DNA of 6,842 bases from Candidatus Aminicenantota bacterium (GCA_030620655.1 JAUXEH010000148.1:1-6842), one strand, 5' to 3'; numbered from the stretch's first letter, positions 1 through 5,708 are shown. The notes: a model not told the origin generated them from the letters alone. A program made the numbers and translations.

Positions 1-966
1 TCCCCAGGCGATATACACCGGCGCCTCATAGCCTTCGATCAGCCGCTTGTAGGAGTTGACCCACTGGCAGGATACGGCCGAGATCTCATGCGCGTGGGTC
101 ATCAGGCCGGCGATGTAACTCCTGGCTTGCTCTGAGAGGTGGTATCCGTCCTCCGCGTCGAAAAATATGTTCCTGCCCCGAGACCACAGTGACTGGTGCA
201 CATGCATCCCGCTTCCGTTCTGACCGTTGAGCGGCTTGGGCATGAATGTCGCGTACAGCCCGTGCATGCGGGCCACCTTCTTGACAAGGTAGCGGAAGAT
301 CATGCTGACATCCGCCATCTCGAGAGCGCTCATGTATTTGAGGTCGACCTCATGCTGGCCGCTGGCCACCTCATGGTGGTCGTATTCCGATTCGATCCCC
401 ATCTTTTTCAACAGCAACTGGATCTCTTTCCGGATCTCCCCGTGCAGGCCGCCGAAGAAGTATCCACCGTCGTCCATGGGAACGGCCTGGGTCTTTCCCG
501 GGAATATGAAAAACTCCAGTTCCGGCCCCACCTTGATGTCATCGATCCCGAATTCGGTCCTGCCTTTCTCCAGCACCTTTTTCAGCACATAGCGGGAATC
601 TCCCTCGTAGGGCGCTCCCTCCGGAGTAAGGATATCACCGAACATGATCGCCTCCTGCCACCGGGTCCCATCCTCGAAGCCTCGATATTCCCACGGGAGC
701 ACTCGGAATGTCCGGGGATCGGGTTTGATCACAAGATCGCTTTCTTCTATACGCACGAAGCCCTCCACCGAGGATCCGTCAAATCCTTTCCCGGCCTTGA
801 AGGCTTTCTCCAGTTCATACACAGGGATGGAGAAGTCCATGTGCCTTCCCAGGATGTCTGGGAAGATGATGCGCACGAATTCAAGGGTGTTGCCCGGATC
901 GAGACATACGTCCAGGACTTCCCTCTCGTCGGTAAACCCGAAATATTTGATATGGGCGTCATTCAT
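1..966 (-). CDS. glnA: Glutamine synthetase, class I, 3'-truncated by window edge
   Basis: This gene encodes a cytoplasmic glutamine synthetase, which makes glutamine from glutamate, ammonia and ATP; class I enzymes are dodecamers. The first 322 codons are visible; class I proteins are usually about 440-470 residues, so roughly the last quarter is missing. Visible signatures are FDGSS (62-66), the metal-binding glutamates in GPELEFF (E149, E151) and in HHEVASGQHE (E199, E206), the ATP-binding stretch KPLNGQNGSGMHVHQS (244-259, with H255), and NSYKRL...GYEAP (R308, flap glutamate E314). VRIEESD (71-77) places an Arg where Bacillus-type GSI-alpha enzymes carry their glutamine-feedback Arg, which suggests GSI-alpha rather than the adenylylated GSI-beta type; the adenylylation-site region is off the window. 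The ATG at 966 is preferred to the in-frame ATG at 975 because AGGAGG lies 10 nt upstream of the former and only 1 nt from the latter. Glu311 is unusual, since Pro is common there. The gene is divergent from an Lrp-type regulator. Confidence 0.96.
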   Translation of the reverse strand, partial: MNDAHIKYFGFTDEREVLDVCLDPGNTLEFVRIIFPDILGRHMDFSIPVYELEKAFKAGKGFDGSSVEGFVRIEESDLVIKPDPRTFRVLPWEYRGFEDGTRWQEAIMFGDILTPEGAPYEGDSRYVLKKVLEKGRTEFGIDDIKVGPELEFFIFPGKTQAVPMDDGGYFFGGLHGEIRKEIQLLLKKMGIESEYDHHEVASGQHEVDLKYMSALEMADVSMIFRYLVKKVARMHGLYATFMPKPLNGQNGSGMHVHQSLWSRGRNIFFDAEDGYHLSEQARSYIAGLMTHAHEISAVSCQWVNSYKRLIEGYEAPVYIAWG

Positions 967-976
967 GTGTTTCATG

Positions 977-982
977 CCTCCT
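977..982 (-). promoter_or_regulatory. Ribosome binding site of glnA
   Basis: A perfect AGGAGG is read on the minus strand (CCTCCT on the plus strand). It is 10 nt from the ATG at 966 and 1 nt from the upstream in-frame ATG at 975, so it decides in favour of the 966 start. Its strength suggests high expression. Confidence 0.85.
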
Positions 983-991
983 TTTCGTGAT

Positions 992-1034
992 CAAACGCAA
1001 GACGATGAGCTGGATATCTCGAAGTTCGCGTCTG
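992..1034 (-). promoter_or_regulatory. Possible stem-loop in glnA leader RNA
   Basis: In the predicted glnA transcript, the segment from 1034 to 1025 (CAGACGCGAA) can pair with the segment from 1000 to 992 (TTGCGTTTG). This gives nine pairs with one G-U and one bulged G, closing a loop of about 24 nt. The stem ends about 9 nt before the Shine-Dalgarno sequence. No known riboswitch or glutamine-RNA consensus was recognised. It could be a chance fold, a leader that tunes translation, or part of a protein-binding site. Confidence 0.25.
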
Positions 1035-1062
1035 TTTCATTTGTTGATATATTTTATATAAT
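1034..1062 (+). promoter_or_regulatory. Promoter for the Lrp/AsnC-family gene
   Basis: A perfect TATAAT lies at 1057-1062, with a weak -35 candidate GTTTCA at 1034-1039, 17 bp upstream. Transcription should start near 1069, giving a leader of about 80 nt to the ATG at 1150. The -10 box sits inside the spacer of the divergent glnA promoter, so the two polymerase sites overlap. The weak -35 suggests lower basal strength than the glnA promoter, or dependence on an activator. Confidence 0.6.
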
Positions 1063-1078
1063 GAGGTATGATTGTCAA
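1051..1078 (-). promoter_or_regulatory. Sigma-70-type promoter for glnA
   Basis: On the minus strand a perfect -35 TTGACA (1078-1073) is followed after 16 bp by TAAAAT (1056-1051), five of six matches to TATAAT. Transcription should start near 1044 and give a leader of roughly 78 nt before the ATG at 966. The spacer contains the whole -10 box of the opposing lrp promoter. No sigma-54 type -24/-12 element was seen in front of this glnA, unlike the NtrC-controlled glnA of enteric bacteria. Confidence 0.75.
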
Positions 1079-1115
1079 GAAAATATGGAGTAAATAGGAC
1101 AAAAAAATTTATTAT

Positions 1116-1143
1116 CCAAAACATATAAGACAAATGTTGGAGA
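1116..1143 (+). promoter_or_regulatory. Lrp-gene ribosome binding site and overlapping dyad
   Basis: The Shine-Dalgarno GGAGA at 1139-1143 is 6 nt from the ATG at 1150. Its first two bases belong to an imperfect dyad: CCAA (1116-1119) and CAT (1122-1124) can pair with TTGG (1137-1140) and ATG (1134-1136), leaving two bulged As and a 9-nt loop. In RNA this would partly mask the ribosome site; in DNA it could be an operator for the regulator itself. The ribosome site is well supported, but a role for the dyad is speculative. Confidence 0.5.
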
Positions 1144-1149
1144 CGGATC

Positions 1150-1593
1150 ATGGCTGATGAACTGGACAGGAAGATTATTCAGGCCCTCAACCGGAACGCA
1201 CGGAAGAGTTATCGTGAGATCGCCAAGGAGGTCGGGACCTCGGTGACCTCCGTCATCCACCGGATCAAAAAGTTCGAAGAGACCGGGGCCATTAAAGGCT
1301 ACATCCCGGTCGTGGACCAAGAACACTTCGGCCTTTCCATGAGCGCGATCATCGCCCTGCGCATTTCCCGGGGGAAGCTGCTGGACATCCAGCATAAGAT
1401 CGCGCAGGACCCCCGGATCGCGGCCGTCTATGATGTCACCGGAGATTGGGATTCGATAATCATCGGTTATTTCCGTGACCGCCATGACCTGAACGATTTC
1501 ATCAAGGATATACTGATCCTGGAGAACGTGGACCGTTCCATCACCCATGTCGTCTTGAATGTGATAAAAGAGGAGCGCCGCATCCCGGTCTGA
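1150..1593 (+). CDS. Lrp/AsnC-family transcriptional regulator
   Basis: This is a 147-residue DNA-binding protein of the leucine-responsive/asparagine-operon regulator family, whose members usually bind DNA as dimers or octamers and sense amino acids. Residues 3-50 form the family's N-terminal helix-turn-helix: LDRKIIQALNRNARKSY is helix 1, REIAKEVG the second helix, and SVTSVIHRIKKFEETGAIKGY the recognition helix and linker. Residues about 62-140 form the C-terminal RAM ligand/oligomerisation domain; the turn VTGDWD (96-101) matches the family's TGxYD/TGxWD position and is followed by DLNDFIKD...LENVDRSITHVVL. The length is normal for the family (140-165). It is divergent from glnA and shares an overlapping promoter region with it, so self-control and control of glnA are reasonable inferences. 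The ligand cannot be told from the sequence, so no gene symbol is given. Confidence 0.93.
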   Translation: MADELDRKIIQALNRNARKSYREIAKEVGTSVTSVIHRIKKFEETGAIKGYIPVVDQEHFGLSMSAIIALRISRGKLLDIQHKIAQDPRIAAVYDVTGDWDSIIIGYFRDRHDLNDFIKDILILENVDRSITHVVLNVIKEERRIPV

Positions 1594-1611
1594 TTTCAGC
1601 TCTCCTCTTTT
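1566..1611 (+). terminator. Terminator-like inverted repeat across the lrp stop codon
   Basis: AAAAGAGGAG (1566-1575) and CTCCTCTTTT (1602-1611) are perfect 10-bp inverted repeats with a 26-nt loop containing the TGA stop (1591-1593). The right arm ends in TTTT and a T-rich stretch follows. The 5' arm starts with AAAA, so the element could also act on minus-strand transcripts. The long loop and AT-rich base of the stem make it weaker than a classical intrinsic terminator. Confidence 0.45.
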
Positions 1612-1614
1612 GTC

Positions 1615-1623
1615 TGTTATAAT
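1615..1623 (+). promoter_or_regulatory. Extended -10 promoter of the peptidase gene
   Basis: TGTTATAAT is an extended -10 element: TG, one base, then a perfect TATAAT at 1618-1623. Only a poor -35 match (TTCAGC, 1595-1600) is found, which extended -10 promoters tolerate. Transcription would start near 1630, leaving about 39 nt to the TTG at 1669. The box begins four bases after the preceding inverted repeat, consistent with the peptidase being a separate transcription unit. Confidence 0.6.
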
Positions 1624-1631
1624 GGAAACCT

Positions 1632-1650
1632 GTTACGGTTTGCCCCGTAC
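1632..1650 (+). promoter_or_regulatory. Small hairpin at the 5' end of the peptidase mRNA
   Basis: TACGG (1634-1638) pairs with CCGTA (1645-1649) around a 6-nt loop, and G1632 can pair with C1650 past a bulged T. It begins within a few bases of the predicted transcription start, where short hairpins are known to stabilise mRNAs; a repressor site is equally possible. The stem is short, so chance is a real alternative. Confidence 0.25.
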
Positions 1651-1668
1651 TTAATACTGAGTTCTGAG

Positions 1669-4308
1669 TTGAAAAAACGGACGTTTATTCATTTATGGTT
1701 CAGCCTCTGGTGTGTCCTGGCTGTTTGTCCCGAGTCACGGCAGGCCCCCTCCCAGGATATCGACTCTTTTGTCGGCCACATCAAAGCCCTGCTGGAAGCC
1801 CGGGACCTCCCCGCATTCCTCGAAACCATGAATCCTGAGCTGCGAGAACAGAAGGCAGCCCGGTTCCGCAGCATGTTCGACGACTTCGGGATGGAAACCC
1901 TGAAGGTTTATCCCGCCGCTGTGCAGCGGCGGACTGAGGGCACCTACCATGTCTTTCTGCGGATTATATTTCAGAATCCCTACGCCGTGCTCATGGATCT
2001 GTGGCGGCTGGAAGCGGTCCGCAGCAGCACCGGATGGCGGATTCGCCGCACCGAATACACAGAGGATGTACGCATGCTGTACAAGATCCAACTGCCCTCG
2101 GACCGGGTGGTTCGGGCTCGATCTTTTGAGATCCGGCATGCGGATATACGGATATCGTTCCAGAATGCCGTCTGTTTTTACGATAATATTCCCGACCTGG
2201 AAACCGCACTCATCGTGGTGGGCGATGGGCAGCTCCATTTCTCGCCCTCACACCCCAGGGAGAAGCACCAGCTGGAGCTGGTCTATAAGAAACCGTTCCT
2301 GGAGGACCGTCTGGAATACGTGTACCTGCGCATCTCCCCGTCCTTTTACGAGAGCAACGTCACCATCGTTCCCGAGACGGATGCAGAACCGGTCAGCGAG
2401 GCCGAGATCAACAAGGCCTATTCGCTGTTCACCAAACATTACTCGCGGTCATTTACGGTCCGCAACTCGCTGACCAATGAGATGCTGTCCGTGCTCCCGC
2501 AGGGAGAGGAAGCGGTCTTCGAGTTCAAGGGAAAAAAGGTCAAAGACGTCACGTATGTTTACTCCCCTTTTGCCAGGGACGAGATCTATTTTTATCAGTG
2601 GAAGGAAGACAGGATCCTGAATCTGTACTCGCCTCCCATGGGAGAAGGCCAGAAGCGGCTCTTTATCTCGTTCGGACAGAAATACGACGTGATCCGGTAT
2701 GAAATCGACCTCGACTTCAAGCCCGATTCCCGCTTTTTTGCCGCGAAAGCCCGGATCGAGGTGGAGAGCAAAGTGGGGCGGTTGAACAGCCTGAAATTTC
2801 AGCTGAATCCCGGCCTCCAGGTCCTGCGTATCGCCGACGCCGGCAACCGGGAGCTCCTTTTCACTGAAGACAAGCTGCGCAAAAGCCTGTACATATATTT
2901 CTTCCAGCCCCCGGCGCGGGGCCAGTCTTCGACCGTAGACATCTACTACCGGGGGAGGATCGAGCCTGCGGCCATGATCGCGGATGTGGTGGATACCGGT
3001 CAGATAGATCAAACCATACGCTTCGGGAACATCCGGCTCGAAACCCTGCTCTACAGCCGGTCTGCTCTCTGGTATCCCTCACCCGATGACGTGGATTATT
3101 TCACGGCTCGTGTCAAGATCATCACCCCGCCGTCATTTCAGGTGATTTCCAACGGCCGCCTGGCCGAACACTATGTGCTGCAGAACCTGCAGGACGTGGA
3201 GGATGTGGGGCCCTTGGGTAACGTTGTCCACGTCTTCGAGGTCGAGCGGCCCGTGAAATACCTGTCCTTCGTGGTGGGCCGGCTTACCAAGCGCGAGGAG
3301 GAACCGGGGCCGGTTCCTCTGACCTATTACCGCGGTTCCCAGACGACGGGGGACAGTTGGGACATATTCTCGGGCGCCCGGGAGATCCTGGGTTTCTACC
3401 AGTCCCTGTTTGGTGAGTTCCCCTATGAAAAACTCTCCATCGTTCGCCGCGTATGGGCCTCCGCCGGCGGGCACAGCCCCGCCTCGTTCATCGTCCTCAA
3501 CGACCTGCCTGAAGTCATCGCCCGGAACCTGCGCCGGAGCCGCGAGAGCCCGGTCGACCTGTCCAACTGGAAGGAGTACTTCCTGGCCCACGAGATCGCC
3601 CACCAGTGGTGGGGCCAGGGCATCGGCTGGGAAAGCTACCGAGACCAGTGGCTCAGCGAAGGCATGGCTCAGTTCGCGGCCGTGCTTTTCCTCAGGCACA
3701 AGTATGGGGAGAGAGCCTTCGCTCGGATCCTGGAGAAGTTCGCGAATACGACCAACAAGAGATCCGAGTGGGGCGGCATCACCATGGGAACCCGGATCAG
3801 CTATTTCAACTTCGAGGCGTATCAGGCAATCGTCTACAACAAGGCCGCGCTGGTGCTGAACATGCTGCGGGATCTGCTGGGAGACGAGGCGTTTTTCTCC
3901 GGGATCCGCCGGTTCTATGCCCGTAACCGGTACCGTGCGGCCCGCTCCGCCGGGTTTTACCACGCCTTCCACGACGTCGCCCCCATGGACCTGACAGCCT
4001 TTTTCGAGCCGTGGTTTGACTCGCATCTCCTTCCTGAGGTCCAAATCACGCATTCGACACAGCCTACCAGCGATGGATACTTGCTGCAGGTTCGGGTGAC
4101 TCAGGTCGGGACCAAGTTTATGTTCCCGCTCTGGGTCGAGTGGAGGGAAAACGACCGGAGGGTCAGGCGGAAGATGGTCGTGGATGACCGCTCCACCTCG
4201 TTCGAATTCAGGACTGCCCAGGAGCCAAAAAGAATACGGTTCAATCCCGAGAAAGCCGTCCCCGGCCGCTTCACCATCCAGGCCCACCCTGAAAGGACAC
4301 GGGAGTGA
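1669..4308 (+). CDS. Exported M1-family zinc metallopeptidase lacking the GAMEN motif
   Basis: This is an 879-residue gluzincin peptidase of the M1 (aminopeptidase N) type, predicted to act outside the cytoplasmic membrane. A TTG start is chosen because the next residues, KKR and FIHLWFSLWCVLAVC, form a Sec signal peptide; no better start keeps it. Residues about 31-130 look like a helix-plus-sheet NTF2/SnoaL-like domain (a guess from pattern), and about 135-330 is a beta-rich region I cannot name. From 335 comes the M1 N-terminal beta domain, then the catalytic domain with HEIAHQWWGQ (H641, E642, H645), third zinc ligand E664 exactly 18 residues after the HExxH motif, and catalytic tyrosine Y723 in YNKAA. 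A C-terminal beta domain spans about 788-879. Where GAMEN should lie, residues 599-606 read AGGHSPAS, so the glutamate that holds the substrate amino terminus is absent. It is probably catalytic, but aminopeptidase activity is doubtful. Its promoter is its own; its 3' neighbour is convergent. Confidence 0.9.
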   Translation: MKKRTFIHLWFSLWCVLAVCPESRQAPSQDIDSFVGHIKALLEARDLPAFLETMNPELREQKAARFRSMFDDFGMETLKVYPAAVQRRTEGTYHVFLRIIFQNPYAVLMDLWRLEAVRSSTGWRIRRTEYTEDVRMLYKIQLPSDRVVRARSFEIRHADIRISFQNAVCFYDNIPDLETALIVVGDGQLHFSPSHPREKHQLELVYKKPFLEDRLEYVYLRISPSFYESNVTIVPETDAEPVSEAEINKAYSLFTKHYSRSFTVRNSLTNEMLSVLPQGEEAVFEFKGKKVKDVTYVYSPFARDEIYFYQWKEDRILNLYSPPMGEGQKRLFISFGQKYDVIRYEIDLDFKPDSRFFAAKARIEVESKVGRLNSLKFQLNPGLQVLRIADAGNRELLFTEDKLRKSLYIYFFQPPARGQSSTVDIYYRGRIEPAAMIADVVDTGQIDQTIRFGNIRLETLLYSRSALWYPSPDDVDYFTARVKIITPPSFQVISNGRLAEHYVLQNLQDVEDVGPLGNVVHVFEVERPVKYLSFVVGRLTKREEEPGPVPLTYYRGSQTTGDSWDIFSGAREILGFYQSLFGEFPYEKLSIVRRVWASAGGHSPASFIVLNDLPEVIARNLRRSRESPVDLSNWKEYFLAHEIAHQWWGQGIGWESYRDQWLSEGMAQFAAVLFLRHKYGERAFARILEKFANTTNKRSEWGGITMGTRISYFNFEAYQAIVYNKAALVLNMLRDLLGDEAFFSGIRRFYARNRYRAARSAGFYHAFHDVAPMDLTAFFEPWFDSHLLPEVQITHSTQPTSDGYLLQVRVTQVGTKFMFPLWVEWRENDRRVRRKMVVDDRSTSFEFRTAQEPKRIRFNPEKAVPGRFTIQAHPERTRE
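1913..1932 (+). repeat. Perfect GC-rich hairpin inside the peptidase gene (5' part)
   Basis: CCGCCGCTG (1913-1921) and CAGCGGCGG (1924-1932) are exact inverted repeats; as RNA this is an 8-bp stem with a GTGC tetraloop. It covers codons 82-88 (PAAVQRR). No T-tract follows, so it is not a terminator. Confidence 0.6.
3298..3319 (+). repeat. Perfect GC-rich hairpin inside the peptidase gene (middle)
   Basis: GAGGAACCG (3298-3306) and CGGTTCCTC (3311-3319) are exact inverted repeats with a GGGC tetraloop. The encoded residues (EEPGPVP, from codon 544) look like a surface turn just before the catalytic domain. No T-tract follows. The hairpin may slow ribosomes at a domain border or may be chance in GC-rich codons. 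Confidence 0.6.
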
Positions 4309-4352
4309 AATCGATCCGTTTGTCAGTCTGGGAGGCGAGTGACGTCGATTTC
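4307..4352. repeat. Inverted repeat at the convergent gene junction
   Basis: GAAATCGA (4307-4314) and TCGATTTC (4345-4352) are exact 8-bp inverted repeats with a 30-nt loop. They span the stop codons of the plus-strand peptidase and the minus-strand response regulator. The structure works on both strands but lacks a T-tract and is not strong. No other terminator candidate was found between these genes, which are only 14 bp apart. Confidence 0.3.
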
Positions 4353-5708
4353 CAGCCGCTTGATCATCTCGTTGAGGGTGGTGGGCTTGACCCCCAGGAG
4401 GGCGGCCGCTTTCTTCTGAACTCCCCTGCTGCGGTGCAGGGCATCGATGATGGCCTTCTTCTGGAACGAATGGATCTGGTCCCTGAGGTGCATGCTCCCG
4501 GGATGGTTCCCCCCGCCCTCATCTTCGCTGGGGCAGAGTAGGAATGGGGGAAGCATCTCCCTCGAGATGATCCGGCTCTTGCTCAAGACTACGGCCCGTT
4601 CGATCAGGTTCTCCAGTTCACGGATGTTGCCCGGCCAGCTGTAGGCCTCCAGGATCTCCATGACATCGTCTGTGATGCCGTCGATCTGCTTGTCATTCTC
4701 CTGAGAGTGTCGGTTGATGAAGTGCTGGATCAAAAGCGGAAGGTCTCCGATGCGTTCCTTCAGGGGCGGGAGTTCGATCTTGATGACGTTCAGGCGGTAA
4801 TAAAGATCCTCACGGAATGCCTGTTTTGCGATGAGGTCTTCCAGGGACGTATTGGCAGCGGCGATGACCCGGACGTCGACCTTGATGGTCTTGGTGCCTC
4901 CCAGGTACATGAACTCCCTTTCCTGCATCACACGGAGGAGTTTGGCCTGGGTCTCGATGTTCAGCGTGGAGATCTCATCGAAAAAGATGGTCCCTCTGTC
5001 CGCAGCCTCGAACAGTCCCTTTTTCTGCGCGGTGGCGCCCGTGAACGCACCCTTGACGTGACCGAACAGGTGGCTTTCCAGCAGGTCTGGAGGCAGGGAG
5101 CCGGAATTGACGGTGATAAATGGGAAATCGATCCTGTCGCTGTTCTGGTGTATGGCGCGGGCCACCAGTTCCTTGCCCGTCCCGCTTTCACCTTGGATAA
5201 GGATGGTGCTTCTTGTGGGTGCGGCCGCCCGGATCATTTCGAAAACGTTCTGCATGACCCGGCTCTTACCGATGATGTTCTCGAAGCTGAACTTATTCTT
5301 CAACTCGGCTTTGAGCCTCACGTTCTCCTGCTGCAGCCGCCTGTGCTCCAGGGCCCTCTCGATGGTCAGGATCAGTTCGGCGTGTTTGAAGGGCTTCTGG
5401 ATGTAGTCGAAGGCGCCGCTCTTCATGGCCTCGATGGCGGATTCCACCGAGGCATAGGCCGTGATGATGATGACCACGGCAAGGGGATCGATCTTCTTGA
5501 TGCGCCGCAGGACCTCGATGCCGTCCATCCCCGGCATCAGCAGGTCCAGGAGGATGAGGTCGAATTTATAGTCGGGGTATTTCGCCAGGGCCTCCTCACC
5601 CCTTGATGAGCCTTCGACCGTGTATCCTTCGGAGCTGAGAAGTTCTCCCAGGACCTCGTGGATGATGGGTTCGTCGTCGATGATGTGGATCAATCCTTTG
5701 TCTGTCAT
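4323..5708 (-). CDS. NtrC-family sigma-54-dependent response regulator
   Basis: This 461-residue cytoplasmic regulator is activated by phosphorylation from its kinase and uses ATP to open promoters bound by sigma-54 RNA polymerase. The receiver domain (about 5-120) has the acidic pair D11/D12, phospho-acceptor D55 in LLDLLMPGMDG, T83 and K105. The AAA+ domain (about 142-385) has Walker A GESGTGKE (173-180), GAFTGA (220-225, the sigma-54 contact loop, intact), Walker B IFFDEI (241-246), FREDLYYRL (298-306, with arginine fingers) and WPGNIREL (358-365, sensor II). A Fis-type helix-turn-helix lies at about 412-454. All catalytic parts are present and the length is typical. Sensor I reads AANTSL rather than the more common ATNRDL. 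Its ATG overlaps the kinase stop codon as ATGA, implying coupled translation from an operon. Its targets are not visible here; it is not shown to be NtrC itself. Confidence 0.95.
   Translation of the reverse strand: MTDKGLIHIIDDEPIIHEVLGELLSSEGYTVEGSSRGEEALAKYPDYKFDLILLDLLMPGMDGIEVLRRIKKIDPLAVVIIITAYASVESAIEAMKSGAFDYIQKPFKHAELILTIERALEHRRLQQENVRLKAELKNKFSFENIIGKSRVMQNVFEMIRAAAPTRSTILIQGESGTGKELVARAIHQNSDRIDFPFITVNSGSLPPDLLESHLFGHVKGAFTGATAQKKGLFEAADRGTIFFDEISTLNIETQAKLLRVMQEREFMYLGGTKTIKVDVRVIAAANTSLEDLIAKQAFREDLYYRLNVIKIELPPLKERIGDLPLLIQHFINRHSQENDKQIDGITDDVMEILEAYSWPGNIRELENLIERAVVLSKSRIISREMLPPFLLCPSEDEGGGNHPGSMHLRDQIHSFQKKAIIDALHRSRGVQKKAAALLGVKPTTLNEMIKRLEIDVTRLPD
5705..5708 (-). other. 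ATGA overlap of kinase stop and regulator start
   Basis: On the minus strand ATGA joins the regulator's ATG (5708-5706) to the kinase's TGA (5707-5705). Only a weak purine stretch (GAGAAG) precedes this ATG, so re-initiation by ribosomes finishing the kinase is likely to set the regulator level. Confidence 0.85.

Noticed and set aside
967..975. Upstream ATG at 975 as the glnA start
   Set aside because: It is in frame but lies one base from AGGAGG, too close for normal initiation. The ATG at 966 has a workable 10-nt spacing.
196..990. 264-codon open frame on the plus strand
   Set aside because: It is antisense to the glutamine synthetase, whose protein has all family motifs. The plus-strand product resembles no family and has no ribosome site.
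1048..1060. TATAT-TTT-ATATA dyad as an operator
   Set aside because: The arms are only 5 bp and pure A/T, and they are fully explained by the two overlapping -10 boxes.
1038..1136. CATTTGT (1038-1044) and ACAAATG (1130-1136) as paired Lrp sites flanking the promoters
   Set aside because: The 7-bp inverted match is attractive in position, but such a match is expected by chance in an AT-rich region of this length, and the flanks do not extend it.
1075..1548. 157-codon open frame on the minus strand
   Set aside because: It is antisense to the Lrp-type gene, and its end runs into the promoter region. Only the plus-strand frame has helix-turn-helix and RAM signatures.
3133..4287. 384-codon open frame on the minus strand
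   Set aside because: It is a long shadow of the GC-rich peptidase gene. The product shows no domain, while the plus strand encodes the zinc site across the same bases.
4707..5606. 299-codon open frame on the plus strand
   Set aside because: It is antisense to the AAA+ and receiver domains of the response regulator, and its composition looks like a codon shadow.
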